Source: a virus | IMG/VR virus record: IMGVR_UViG_3300025141_000718 | Location: 1 to 24,464 of that record | Strand: one strand, 5' to 3' | DNA length: 24,464 bases | Program-made: the position numbers and the translations under genes | Notes under the pieces: model-generated | Seen by the model: only the letters and a program-made list of their open reading frames with translations | Databases searched by the model: none | What the model was told of the DNA's origin: nothing | Shown here: positions 13,736-20,043 of the stretch, in pieces | Layout of the letters: the number at the start of each line of letters is the position of its first letter | How positions within the stretch are numbered: position 1 is the stretch's first letter

Positions 13736-13959
13736 GCTTCCTCCTCCTCCGCGCAGTCGGCGTAGTGGTCAACAAGGTCACATGCAGCGCGAAGCCTTTC
13801 GACAAGGCTAGGGTGTAGGCCGACCTCGCTACCGTCGCCTTGTGTGGCTAGCGCGTCCTGGTGGAGCATTCCGTGACCAAGCCCAAGGCCGTCGACCTTG
13901 TTGCTAATCCACCCGTCGCTCCAGTACCAATCGCCAAAAAGATGTTGTCGCTTGCTCAT
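13732..13959 (-). CDS. Small hypothetical protein ending in EEEEA
   Basis: This 75-residue protein is Trp- and His-rich at the N-terminus (FGDWYWSDGWISNK; GLGHGMLHQDAL) and helical at the C-terminus (SLVERLRAACDLVDHYAD). It ends EEEEA through the shared SD-coding boundary. Both ends overlap neighbours by 4 nt. Unknown function. Confidence 0.6.
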   Translation of the reverse strand: MSKRQHLFGDWYWSDGWISNKVDGLGLGHGMLHQDALATQGDGSEVGLHPSLVERLRAACDLVDHYADCAEEEEA

Positions 13960-14273
13960 GCTTCCTCCTTGGTGGGGATGGGGTTGTCGGGGAGCAGGGC
14001 GCGGATGGCTGCGCGGACTTCATCGATCTGGTCGTTGCCGTAGTCACCGATCACCCAGCTTCCCTCGGGGATGGGGTGCCCTGCGAAGAGGTCGGGGCAC
14101 TCGATGCCCCAGACCCCACGCGACTGCACCCCCATCGAGACAGGAACGAGGAGGACGTCGCTGACGGTGATGGTGGCGCGGGCGACGATCCCCACCTTGG
14201 GGTACTCCTCGCACGGCTCCTCGTCCTCGACAAGGTGCAGGGTGATCGGGCTAATTGTTACGTTGGGGTTCAT
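13956..14273 (-). CDS. Beta-rich hypothetical protein ending in TKEEA
   Basis: Start ATG 14273 is set by AAGGAGGAAGC directly upstream; the frame to 14354 is a shadow. The 105-residue protein is beta-rich (VTISPITLHLVEDEE; VGIVARATITVSDVLLVPV) with a helical end (IDEVRAAIRALLPDNP). No Cys pairs or catalytic motif. It closes with the KEEA boundary tail overlapping the next ATG. Confidence 0.6.
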   Translation of the reverse strand: MNPNVTISPITLHLVEDEEPCEEYPKVGIVARATITVSDVLLVPVSMGVQSRGVWGIECPDLFAGHPIPEGSWVIGDYGNDQIDEVRAAIRALLPDNPIPTKEEA

Positions 14274-14284
14274 GCTTCCTCCTT

Positions 14285-15106
14285 CTATGCGACACGCCGG
14301 ACGAATCCGGTGGTGTCCTTGGTTGCGGGGCCTTTTGCGAATAAGGCGATCCAATGCCCCGGCGGATCGTCAAACCTAATGTCGTCGGTGTCGCCGGAGG
14401 TGATGGGGTAACCCATCCACTCACCAGCCTCGAGCAGCCGCTGAACAGCCGCCTCCGCCGTCGTCCTAGTCGTACCGTCCTCGGACTGGAACACCGCCGC
14501 AGCGTTGTGCCCCGCCTTCAGGTAGGTAAGAGCGTGCTGCATGGCCGACTCGCTCTCACTCAGGCTGTAGGTGAGGTGGTAGTTCGACGCCGGCTTTCTG
14601 TGTTCAAGCGGCCACTTTGTGTAGTCGTAAAAGGTCAGGCTGGGGAACTCATCCACGATCCCAGTCCTCTCCCACGCCACGTCGCTCGTTCCGTTCAGCC
14701 GGACGGCCGGCTTCATCCCCTTGACTCCCGCCAAGTAGATGTGCTGGTTCAACTCCATGCGGAGCTGCGCCAGGAACGCATCGGGGAACAACTTCCACAG
14801 TGCCGTCTTCGATACCCGTGCGATGTAGGCCATGTTGGTGACCAACTGCCCGGTCTTGTTGATGCAGACCGAGGCACAATTCGTGGCGAACGGGCAGGTA
14901 TTGAACCCCGACTCGTAGGCCGGGGCTAGGTGCATGATCGCAGTCAGTACCCCCTCCTTGTTTCCTTTCTCCACCTTTAAGTTCGACCCCAACAGCTTTC
15001 GCAGTCGGCCCGACTTCGTGAACTGAAGTTGGTGTTGTAGGTTGCTTGCATCGACGTCGACTCCAATGGAGCCGAGTACCTGTCTCGCTTCTTCAGTAAT
15101 CCTCAT
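14285..15106 (-). CDS. DUF7227/GP88-like phage protein
   Basis: This 273-residue protein has the layout of the DUF7227/gene-product-88 group: an N-terminal KLLGSNLKVEKG, a hydrophobic strand leading to LAPA, a Cys cluster NTCPFATNCASVC, a helix ARVSKTALWKLFPDAFLAQL, then VRLNGTSDVAWE and FYDYTKW. The Cys cluster plus conserved Asn, Asp and Trp suggest a metal or nucleic-acid site, but I know of no assigned activity. SD AGGAAGGAGAAACC precedes the ATG. Family assignment is from memory of the motifs. Confidence 0.65.
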   Translation of the reverse strand: MRITEEARQVLGSIGVDVDASNLQHQLQFTKSGRLRKLLGSNLKVEKGNKEGVLTAIMHLAPAYESGFNTCPFATNCASVCINKTGQLVTNMAYIARVSKTALWKLFPDAFLAQLRMELNQHIYLAGVKGMKPAVRLNGTSDVAWERTGIVDEFPSLTFYDYTKWPLEHRKPASNYHLTYSLSESESAMQHALTYLKAGHNAAAVFQSEDGTTRTTAEAAVQRLLEAGEWMGYPITSGDTDDIRFDDPPGHWIALFAKGPATKDTTGFVRRVA

Positions 15107-15130
15107 GGTTTCTCCTTCCTGAGGGGTTGT

Positions 15131-15448
15131 CTAACTGTTTGCCCATCCAAAGAACACGAACGTCCTCCTGTCCGGGTCCGGCTCGGCCTCATCGACGATC
15201 TCAATGCAGCCCGCAGGGCCCCACTTGCAATCGATCCGCTCGTCACCATCGAGCAGCCGGTTGGCGAAGGAGGCCGCCACCTCCCCGTCAGGCAGCGGGA
15301 TCACGACGAACCCGCGACCCCGCTTCTCAGCGATGGTTCCAGACCCTCCGGAGTGACCGTGGTCGTAGCAGGCCTGCCTAACGGCCTCGTCGAACGCGCC
15401 TCGGGCGGTGTCGCCCCTCATGTTCACAATGAAAAATTCAGCACCCAT
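15131..15448 (-). CDS. Conserved phage protein (GxxGTIAEK family)
   Basis: This 105-residue protein carries DTARGAFDEAVRQACYDHGHSGGSGTIAEKRG, a pattern common in uncharacterised phage proteins (A-rich helix, then GHGGYTGTIAEK). The C-terminus is beta-rich and ends TFVFFGWANS. It is the first gene behind the strong promoter at 15473-15501, with AGGAG 7 nt before the ATG. Being first in the leftward transcript and next to an operator suggests early or switch-controlled expression. Confidence 0.7.
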   Translation of the reverse strand: MGAEFFIVNMRGDTARGAFDEAVRQACYDHGHSGGSGTIAEKRGRGFVVIPLPDGEVAASFANRLLDGDERIDCKWGPAGCIEIVDEAEPDPDRRTFVFFGWANS

Positions 15449-15472
15449 ATCTAATCTCCTATCCTAGGTAAT

Positions 15473-15501
15473 AGTATACACTAGAGGTTGACCCATGTCA
15501 A
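15473..15501 (-). promoter_or_regulatory. Near-consensus sigma70 promoter
   Basis: On the minus strand TTGACA (15501-15496), a 17-bp spacer and TATACT (15478-15473) form an almost perfect promoter, with all six matches at -35 and five at -10. The start point is near 15465, giving a leader of under 20 nt before the ATG at 15448. It should drive the genes to its left, down toward 8516. Confidence 0.8.
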
Positions 15502-15503
15502 CC
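15486..15503. promoter_or_regulatory. Operator-like palindrome over the -35 box
   Basis: GGTTGAC-CCAT-GTCAACC is a perfect 7-bp inverted repeat with a 4-bp spacer that covers the -35 hexamer and part of the spacer, so a bound dimer would block RNA polymerase. A GTCAACC half-site recurs at 5684-5690 over the other leftward promoter. The 82-residue Cro-like protein is the obvious candidate binder, by inference. Confidence 0.65.
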
Positions 15504-15561
15504 CCAATGTGCATACTGGTTGTTGGTTGTTTACCGGGCCTGGACGACCCAGGGGCTCGGC

Positions 15562-15828
15562 TCAATCCCGCCCAAGCCAGGTCTGGTAAGGGGAATAGCC
15601 CCGGATGGGGGTCACCTCCTTGTAGACCTCTTCAAACTCAGGACGCTTGCCGTGCTTTTTCACGTAGGCCCGGCCAAACGTGCCGGCGTCCATGTCTTCC
15701 TCGAGGTAGACGTGGGGGCCACGCTGGTATGAGTAGCCCGAAATCTCGACGGCGATGCCCAACTCAGTGAGCATCTTCCTGGGAACCTGCAGCCACCCGT
15801 GTCCTGGGTCTGTGTGAAACGTAAACAT
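15562..15828 (-). CDS. Conserved phage protein (TDPGHGWLxVP family)
   Basis: This 88-residue protein opens FHTDPGHGWLQVPRKML, then ELGIAVEISGYSYQRG and VYLEEDMDAGTF, a combination I recognise from many unannotated phage proteins. Compact alpha/beta; the paired His/Asp/Gly may form a polar site. Its stop is about 70 nt from the operator-promoter, so the upstream transcript must read through or end in that gap. Function unknown. Confidence 0.7.
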   Translation of the reverse strand: MFTFHTDPGHGWLQVPRKMLTELGIAVEISGYSYQRGPHVYLEEDMDAGTFGRAYVKKHGKRPEFEEVYKEVTPIRGYSPYQTWLGRD

Positions 15829-15829
15829 C

Positions 15830-16096
15830 TCAGACTCCGTTCACGGGGAAGGTGAGATCTTCGTAGCCCGCCGACTGGCCAAACAGCGTCCCGCCGTCGT
15901 TGCCCTCGTCGTCACTGGAGGGGTAGACCATCGACCCGTCAGTGAACTCAATCACGATGGGCCGCTTATACTCCCAACCTAGGTGCGCGGCCTCGTCCTC
16001 AGTCATCCAGCCCACAGCCTTGATCGTCTTACCGACGAGGTGCTTGTGGGCGTAGTCCATCCAGTACTTCGCTTGCTCTTTCTTGTTCTTAAACAT
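15830..16096 (-). CDS. Conserved-type phage protein, 88 residues
   Basis: Two ATGs lie 6 nt apart. The SD (AGGAAGGAA) ends almost at the first (16102) but is 8 nt from the second (16096), so the second is preferred. The protein has a basic helix (MFKNKKEQAKYWMDYA), then a beta-domain: TIKAVGWMTEDEAAHLGW, PIVIEFTDGSMVYPSSDDEGND. The pattern is familiar from phage hypothetical proteins. Stop and next start are separated by one base. Confidence 0.65.
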   Translation of the reverse strand: MFKNKKEQAKYWMDYAHKHLVGKTIKAVGWMTEDEAAHLGWEYKRPIVIEFTDGSMVYPSSDDEGNDGGTLFGQSAGYEDLTFPVNGV

Positions 16097-16122
16097 TTCC
16101 ATTTCCTTCCTAGTTGTTGCCC

Positions 16123-16476
16123 TTATTGGGCGGTAAAACCCTTAGTCAGGCGCTTGTGCGCCTTCGTAAGGGATGCTTGCAATAGTTCAATCTTGTGGAG
16201 CACTTCCGTGCTGCACTGCTCTTCGTGGTGGCTGACGTCGAGGATCTCAAGCACAGCAACCAACTCCTCTTCGATGTTGAGCTCGTCCCAAGCCCAGAAG
16301 AGGGACTGTTGGCAAGGGACACAGGTCCCCTGCTCGATGTCGTTCGGGGGGAACTGCTCCTCACAGAACCTGCACTCGGTGCAGTCGCACGTTGTCGTTC
16401 CGCTGGCATGACCGTGCTTCCCGCAAGCGGCGCACTTAGTCCAGTAGCAGTTCCAGTCGTCAGGTACGTTGCTCAT
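16123..16476 (-). CDS. Multi-Cys zinc-binding protein
   Basis: This 117-residue protein has CAACGKHGH, CDCTECRFC and CVPC in its first half, consistent with two zinc sites, followed by a long acidic-to-basic helix (NIEEELVAVLEILDV; KIELLQASLTKAHKRL). It ends at a hairpin-type boundary (TTTTACCGCCC...GGGC). SD GGAAGGAAGC precedes the ATG, overlapping the upstream stop. Function unknown. Confidence 0.6.
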   Translation of the reverse strand: MSNVPDDWNCYWTKCAACGKHGHASGTTTCDCTECRFCEEQFPPNDIEQGTCVPCQQSLFWAWDELNIEEELVAVLEILDVSHHEEQCSTEVLHKIELLQASLTKAHKRLTKGFTAQ

Positions 16477-16670
16477 GCTTCCTTCCTTTCAGCAGTGTCT
16501 CCACGGAGAAAGTCAAACAGGTCGGCAGATTGATCCGCGACCCATCCGTACTCCTCCCAGAGCTCATTGGTTGGTACGTCCCTGTAGTTGCTCATGATTG
16601 CGGCGTCGCCTGCCATCCAAAGCAGGTGAAGGCGCTCTCGGAGCTGGGCTTCCGTGATCTTCTTGCTCAT
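16473..16670 (-). CDS. Small helical protein ending in RKEA
   Basis: This 65-residue protein is mostly helix (ITEAQLRERLHLLWMAGDAAIM), with a second segment ELWEEYGWVADQSADLFDFLRG. It ends AERKEA, the coding side of an SD/stop/start boundary. ATGA overlaps join it to both neighbours. No family recognised. Confidence 0.6.
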   Translation of the reverse strand: MSKKITEAQLRERLHLLWMAGDAAIMSNYRDVPTNELWEEYGWVADQSADLFDFLRGDTAERKEA

Positions 16671-16849
16671 GCTTCCTCCTTCTGGGCGACGGCTGCGATC
16701 CCGATTGCCTTGTTGATGGCTCTGACGGCATCGTCGAAGTCCCGGTTCGCAGTCGGGGTGAATACGGTCAGGGCCTCATGCGCCTCAAGCAAGCCGGCCT
16801 GGATGGTCCTTAGGGCCAACTCTAAGTACTTCTCTCGTTGAGTTTTCAT
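16667..16849 (-). CDS. Small helical protein ending in QKEEA
   Basis: This 60-residue protein is almost a single long amphipathic helix (REKYLELALRTIQAGLLEAHEAL) plus a shorter one (FDDAVRAINKAIGIAAVA). Its start is inside a variant boundary (GAGGAGTCATG) and its end in the standard GGAGGAAGCATGA. Could be a small adaptor or coiled-coil peptide; unknown. Confidence 0.55.
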   Translation of the reverse strand: MKTQREKYLELALRTIQAGLLEAHEALTVFTPTANRDFDDAVRAINKAIGIAAVAQKEEA

Positions 16850-17163
16850 GACTCCTCCTCTATTCGCTCGGTAACAAGGCGCTCGCCTATCATCCTGTCA
16901 ATCAGTTGCACTGCTTGGCTACCCCAGCCAACCTGGTCTCTTAGCAGTGAGTAGAGGGCACGGATCTCAGCGTGCATGCTCGCTACTAAGGCGCTGTCTA
17001 AGGCGTAGAAGGGAACAGGCGGCTTTTCCATCCCTCGGTAGTTGGGGGGCGGCGGCTCGGCGGGGACTCCCCCGCAGGCCAGACACTCGGTCTCTCCGGG
17101 GCGGCGGTTTCCCAGAATCGTTGACCACTCGGGCTCATCGCATTTGCAGATGTATAGGTTCAT
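16846..17163 (-). CDS. Cys-pair hypothetical protein ending in EEES
   Basis: This 105-residue protein begins MNLYICKCDEPEWS and continues with TECLACGG, giving four Cys for a zinc ribbon in the first 31 residues. A Pro-rich linker (AEPPPPNYRG) leads to a helical C-terminal half (ASMHAEIRALYSLLRDQVGW; AVQLIDRMIGERL). The same order of zinc head plus helical tail recurs in several neighbours. Unknown. Confidence 0.6.
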   Translation of the reverse strand: MNLYICKCDEPEWSTILGNRRPGETECLACGGVPAEPPPPNYRGMEKPPVPFYALDSALVASMHAEIRALYSLLRDQVGWGSQAVQLIDRMIGERLVTERIEEES

Positions 17164-17348
17164 TTCTCACTCCTATCTCGGGTACACCTGGAGCACAGTA
17201 GGCTCGGGGGTAACCCAGGGTTGACTGCTCGGACGACCAATTCGTCTCCGCAGTAGGGGCACAGCGGGGGAGGGTCGGCCATGCCGTTCAGCCGGGCCTC
17301 CTTCCGCCGTATGTCAGCGTGCATCATCAGTCTCTCTAGTTCGTTCAT
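17160..17348 (-). CDS. Zinc-ribbon mini-protein
   Basis: Start ATG 17348 follows AAGGAGGAAGC and overlaps the upstream TGA; the frame open to 17375 is a shadow. The 62-residue product has a basic helix (NELERLMMHADIRRKEARL) then LCPYCGDELVV and LLCSRC, a standard four-Cys zinc ribbon. Possible nucleic-acid binder. Confidence 0.6.
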   Translation of the reverse strand: MNELERLMMHADIRRKEARLNGMADPPPLCPYCGDELVVRAVNPGLPPSLLCSRCTRDRSEK

Positions 17349-17722
17349 GCTTCCTCCTTCATGTAGTTGGCGCACTCTTCACTCTCTCTGAACTCATCGA
17401 AACAAACGGGAGTCCATCCGCCCCGCTCGATGCGCTCAAGGTTGTCCTCGATGTACTTCCGATAGGCATTCAGCTCAGGCGCAGCGGCGATGAGCTTTCC
17501 GTCTGCGATATCGCTATCGTTATCGGAGGGCCACACTTCGGCTACTGTTTGGGCGGCACAGAGGCAGGGTATGCCAAGGAGCACCCCATCCGGGTCAGGC
17601 TCCTCGGGGGCACAGAGGCAGTCAAGGTTCCCCCATACTATCGAGACTCGGTTTCCGCGGTGGAAGCAAGCCTTCGTAGTAACGATGGCTGTCCACGGTC
17701 CAGGTGTGTGTTCGTTGCTCAT
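17345..17722 (-). CDS. HTPGPW-family phage protein
   Basis: This 125-residue protein starts with SNEHTPGPWTAIV and later has SDIADGKLIAAAPEL followed by a helix, the two hallmarks of a very widespread phage hypothetical family (HTPGPW plus ADAxLIAAAPELL). Between them are several Cys (CLCAPEE; CLCAAQT). I know of no assigned function. SD GGAG lies 8 nt upstream, inside the mini-gene that ends 2 nt before the ATG. It ends in MKEEA at a fused boundary. Confidence 0.75.
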   Translation of the reverse strand: MSNEHTPGPWTAIVTTKACFHRGNRVSIVWGNLDCLCAPEEPDPDGVLLGIPCLCAAQTVAEVWPSDNDSDIADGKLIAAAPELNAYRKYIEDNLERIERGGWTPVCFDEFRESEECANYMKEEA

Positions 17723-17724
17723 AT

Positions 17725-17799
17725 CTAGTACTCCGCCCCAGGGGTGGACACAACCTGCCCCGGGGTGAATAGCGTTGCTTCAATGGTTCCTTCACTCAT
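17725..17799 (-). CDS. 24-residue mini-gene
   Basis: ATG 17799 has GAAGGAGATGGAAG directly upstream, overlaps the preceding stop by 8 nt, and the TAG falls 2 nt before the next ATG. The 24 residues (SEGTIEATLFTPGQVVSTPG...) have no stop or odd codons and exactly fill the space between two real genes while providing the next SD. Tight packing argues for translation, either for a peptide or simply for ribosome delivery. Confidence 0.55.
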   Translation of the reverse strand: MSEGTIEATLFTPGQVVSTPGAEY

Positions 17800-18019
17800 C
17801 TTCCATCTCCTTCTTCTGTTCACGGCCAACCTCAACGGCTGACCTTCCTGTCTCTTCAGCGATAGCGAGCACCATTGCTCGCCAATTGTTGGACCTCTTG
17901 GAGTAGTCGTCCCACGACTCCCCCTCCGCCGGGTCCAGGGATAGTGGGCAGTCGTGTGAACCGCTTACCCACAGGTCATGCTGGACCTGAGCCCGGCACT
18001 GTTTGCATGTGACGCTCAT
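17792..18019 (-). CDS. Small CxxC protein
   Basis: This 75-residue protein starts SVTCKQCRAQVQH, with a later HDC that could complete a zinc site, followed by a helical half (WRAMVLAIAEETGRSAVEVG) and a charged end KKEMEDE. ATGA-type overlap with the upstream gene. No family recognised. Confidence 0.6.
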   Translation of the reverse strand: MSVTCKQCRAQVQHDLWVSGSHDCPLSLDPAEGESWDDYSKRSNNWRAMVLAIAEETGRSAVEVGREQKKEMEDE

Positions 18020-18564
18020 GACTTGTGAACCACAGCGACAGCAGCGTTGACGAACTCGATGTACCCGCCCTTAATCCTGCTACTTGCGAGGTGCGACACG
18101 GTCATCCCATCTCCGTAGTAATTAAGGGGCACGATGCAGTCTCCCTTGGTGCCCTTTTGCTCCATCAGGATTGTCGCCAGTGCCCCCTCGCTCCACCCAT
18201 AGGGGTCGCCCTCTACGATGTACGCGCCGTACTCCCCCACCGGGTTGGTAAGGTTCTCGGCTCGCTGTTCTGCGCCTTGTGGGTCCTCGGCATCGTAAGC
18301 CTGGCCTGCAGCGCCACTGCTTCGGGTGATGGCAAGGGCTACTTCTTTTACAAAATCACTCACCTTCCTCTCTTCTCCTTCCTTGTCGCCAACCAGGGAT
18401 CTGGCAGCGTCAACAGCCCCCCGGAGGTTCGCTACAAAGCTGAGCGTGTCTTGGTTGTTGGGCGGGGCATGTGGCAGCAGGAGCGCAGCCGCTTCCAGCC
18501 AGTTACACAGACCAAGGATGGTTGCCCTTGTCTCCCCTTCCTGGGTTAGTTCTTCGTCACTCAT
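18016..18564 (-). CDS. Two-part hypothetical protein, possible cassette fusion
   Basis: Start ATG 18564 follows AGAAGGAGAAGGAAG. The 182-residue frame has two halves: residues 1-67, helical (TRATILGLCNWLEAAALLL), and residues 68-182, alpha/beta (VSDFVKEVALAITR onward). The join encodes GDKEGEERKVSDF from DNA that reads AAGGAAGGAGAAGAGAGGAAG followed by GTGAGTGAT, a normal SD plus GTG start at 18363 in the same frame. It may be one protein, a fusion of two former cassettes, or a gene with an internal start. Function unknown. Confidence 0.6.
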   Translation of the reverse strand: MSDEELTQEGETRATILGLCNWLEAAALLLPHAPPNNQDTLSFVANLRGAVDAARSLVGDKEGEERKVSDFVKEVALAITRSSGAAGQAYDAEDPQGAEQRAENLTNPVGEYGAYIVEGDPYGWSEGALATILMEQKGTKGDCIVPLNYYGDGMTVSHLASSRIKGGYIEFVNAAVAVVHKS

Positions 18565-18577
18565 CTTCCTTCTCCTT

Positions 18578-18832
18578 CTAAAAGACGGCAGGCATTTGCC
18601 CACCGTCGAGCTCTTCCTTGATGTTGGACTCGGGGAGGAACAACTCTTCCCCGCTCCTCATTGTCACGACAGAGCCGTAGACAATGCTTCCATCACGCCC
18701 CCTCCCTCTCGGGATGAGTCGGATGTTCCGTATCTCGTGGGCCTTGATCCCATGCCTCCGCTGCACGTCCAACTGCCTAGACAGTTGCTCCTGAAGCGGC
18801 CCAAGGGCCTCGGCCTTCTCATAAACATTCAT
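18578..18832 (-). CDS. Small hypothetical protein
   Basis: Start ATG 18832 overlaps the upstream TGA and follows AGGAGAAGAGAA. The 84-residue protein has a helix (VYEKAEALGPLQEQLSRQLDV), a basic turn (RRHGIKAHEIRNIRLIPRGRGR) and a beta-hairpin (SIVYGSVVTMRSGEELFLP). The basic patch could contact nucleic acid. No family recognised. Confidence 0.6.
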   Translation of the reverse strand: MNVYEKAEALGPLQEQLSRQLDVQRRHGIKAHEIRNIRLIPRGRGRDGSIVYGSVVTMRSGEELFLPESNIKEELDGGQMPAVF

Positions 18833-19035
18833 TTCTCTTCTCCTTCTTCCGGTTGCCACGCCCTGAGCCAACGAGATTCGTTCTCTCTTACAAGGGCCAA
18901 GTGGAGGTCGTACATCGCCTCGGCGTTTCCGCACGGGTTGCAGATGTATGTCTTGTTGTCTCGTCTAGATAGTGCGTTGAGCGCGGGGTCTTCGTTCATC
19001 CCGGGCTCACCGCATCGGGGGCATGTTTTGCTCAT
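18829..19035 (-). CDS. Conserved phage zinc-ribbon protein
   Basis: Start ATG 19035 follows GGAAGGAAGAGAG; the frame to 19059 is not needed. The 68-residue protein reads SKTCPRCGEPG, then DPALNALSRRDNKTYICNPC and GNAEAMYD. The NALSRxDNxTxIC core with two CxxC pairs is a widespread phage mini-protein pattern. One zinc ribbon is expected. It ends EEGEEK with a boundary overlap. Role unknown. Confidence 0.7.
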   Translation of the reverse strand: MSKTCPRCGEPGMNEDPALNALSRRDNKTYICNPCGNAEAMYDLHLALVRENESRWLRAWQPEEGEEK

Positions 19036-19066
19036 CTCTCTTCCTTCCTTGCCCAACATTGGGCAG

Positions 19067-19462
19067 TTAAATCATCCCGAGCTGAAGCAGCCAGCTCGGA
19101 GACCCGTGTTCACACGTTCCGTCAGGCTCGACCCGACACCCATCCACCGCCTCGCAGACCCCATCCATCATCCACTCGCCCAACTGCTCGTCAGACGGGG
19201 TGCTGGTGGTGTGCCTAGGCTTGGGCTCAGGCTTGAGCTCCGACTTGAATAGGACGTACCCGGTATCCTCCAGCCTGTTGAACCGGACTCGGATGCGCTC
19301 CAGGTGGGGGTACATCTTCGCCAAGTCGGACCTGTTGGTGTACCGACCACTCGGGGTCTGGAAGTCCTTGTCCTTGTTGAAGTCGGCTTGCGCCTCCTCC
19401 AGCGTCATGTGGTCCCGGCCATAGGCTGGAACCAAAGGTTCAATTCCAAATAATCCACTCAT
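19067..19462 (-). CDS. Conserved phage protein with two known-type motifs
   Basis: This 131-residue protein joins two patterns seen in phage hypothetical proteins: VPAYGRDHMTLEEAQADF with KDKDFQTPSGRYTN near the N-terminus, and GCRVEPDGTCEHGSPSWLL at the C-terminus. A Pro-rich linker (KPEPKPRHTTSTPSDEQ) separates them. In other phages I would expect these as separate small genes, so this may be a fusion. Its stop is directly followed by a GCCCAATGTTGGGC hairpin. Function unknown. Confidence 0.65.
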   Translation of the reverse strand: MSGLFGIEPLVPAYGRDHMTLEEAQADFNKDKDFQTPSGRYTNRSDLAKMYPHLERIRVRFNRLEDTGYVLFKSELKPEPKPRHTTSTPSDEQLGEWMMDGVCEAVDGCRVEPDGTCEHGSPSWLLQLGMI

Positions 19463-19472
19463 TTCTTCTCTC

Positions 19473-19495
19473 CTTCCGGGCAGTTAGCCCTCTTC
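19473..19495. repeat. 23-bp gene-boundary repeat, copy 1
   Basis: CTTCCGGGCAGTTAGCCCTC plus TTC. On the minus strand it supplies the EEG-stop end of the 71-residue Trp-rich gene (GGC TAA) and the start of the next SD (CGGAAGGAG). It can fold as GGGC-TAACT-GCCC. Confidence 0.75.
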
Positions 19496-19699
19496 ATCTG
19501 TTGTTGTTGGTGGCTCTGGCTGCGCCAACGGCAGCCAGTAAATGTCGTGGGGCCAGTAGCAGCGGCTCATAAATTCGGAGCCGCCGCCGTAAACCCAGAC
19601 GCCAACTATCGGCACCTTTACGGGGGTCGTTTCATCGCGGGCCGGGTCGAACATCCAGTACCAGCCAACCTCAGTCGGCCAAGTTGTTGTCCATTTCAT
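19484..19699 (-). CDS. Small Trp-rich protein
   Basis: This 71-residue protein is Trp/Tyr-rich (KWTTTWPTEVGWYWMFDPARDE; VWVYGGGSEF; YWPHDIYWLPL), a short beta-domain of the 'tWPtexGwYWf' type seen in phage and prophage proteins. It ends TTTDEEG, the stop TAA being supplied by the first copy of a 23-bp boundary repeat. The ATG overlaps the upstream stop. Function unknown. Confidence 0.65.
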   Translation of the reverse strand: MKWTTTWPTEVGWYWMFDPARDETTPVKVPIVGVWVYGGGSEFMSRCYWPHDIYWLPLAQPEPPTTTDEEG

Positions 19700-20043
19700 T
19701 CCTCTTCTCCTTCCGGGCGGTTAGCCCTCTTCAAACTTGACTTCCACATGTCTCGGCCTCGTTCCGAGTAGTACACCCGCGGGTCCGAGAGGCAGGGAAA
19801 CAAGGTCACGCTCGAGTAGGGCTTGCCGACCTGCTCGAGGAGCTGGTAGGTCCACTTGCGAGCGAGCTCGACATCGAGCTCCTCAGGATCGTCGTCATCC
19901 ATCGGCGCGTCGTCGTGGTTCGTAACGAAATCGAACGCCTCATCGAACGCCTCGTCCTCGTCGTCCCAACGATCTCCGTGCCGCTTCACCTCGCACTTCC
20001 ACTCGCGGACCATCGAATCCGATGGCTTCTCAAGACCACTCAT
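19696..20043 (-). CDS. Acidic hypothetical protein with RANRPEG tail
   Basis: This 115-residue protein is acidic in the first half (RWDDEDEAFDEAFDF; PMDDDDPEELDVELA), then has a helical-aromatic region (WTYQLLEQVGKPYSSVTLF). It ends LKRANRPEGEEE because the 23-bp boundary repeat is read through in a frame without a stop. ATG 20043 is preferred to GTG 20046: AAGGAGG lies 7 nt from it. No family recognised. Confidence 0.6.
   Translation of the reverse strand: MSGLEKPSDSMVREWKCEVKRHGDRWDDEDEAFDEAFDFVTNHDDAPMDDDDPEELDVELARKWTYQLLEQVGKPYSSVTLFPCLSDPRVYYSERGRDMWKSSLKRANRPEGEEE
19710..19732. repeat. 23-bp gene-boundary repeat, copy 2
   Basis: Differs from copy 1 by one base (GGGCGG for GGGCAG). 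Read in another frame, it encodes KRANRPEG at the end of the 115-residue acidic protein rather than a stop. Confidence 0.75.

Noticed and set aside
15488-15517. Plus-strand promoter TTGACC/CATACT
   Set aside because: It is the mirror of the operator palindrome with a weak -10 and no plus-strand gene to the right.
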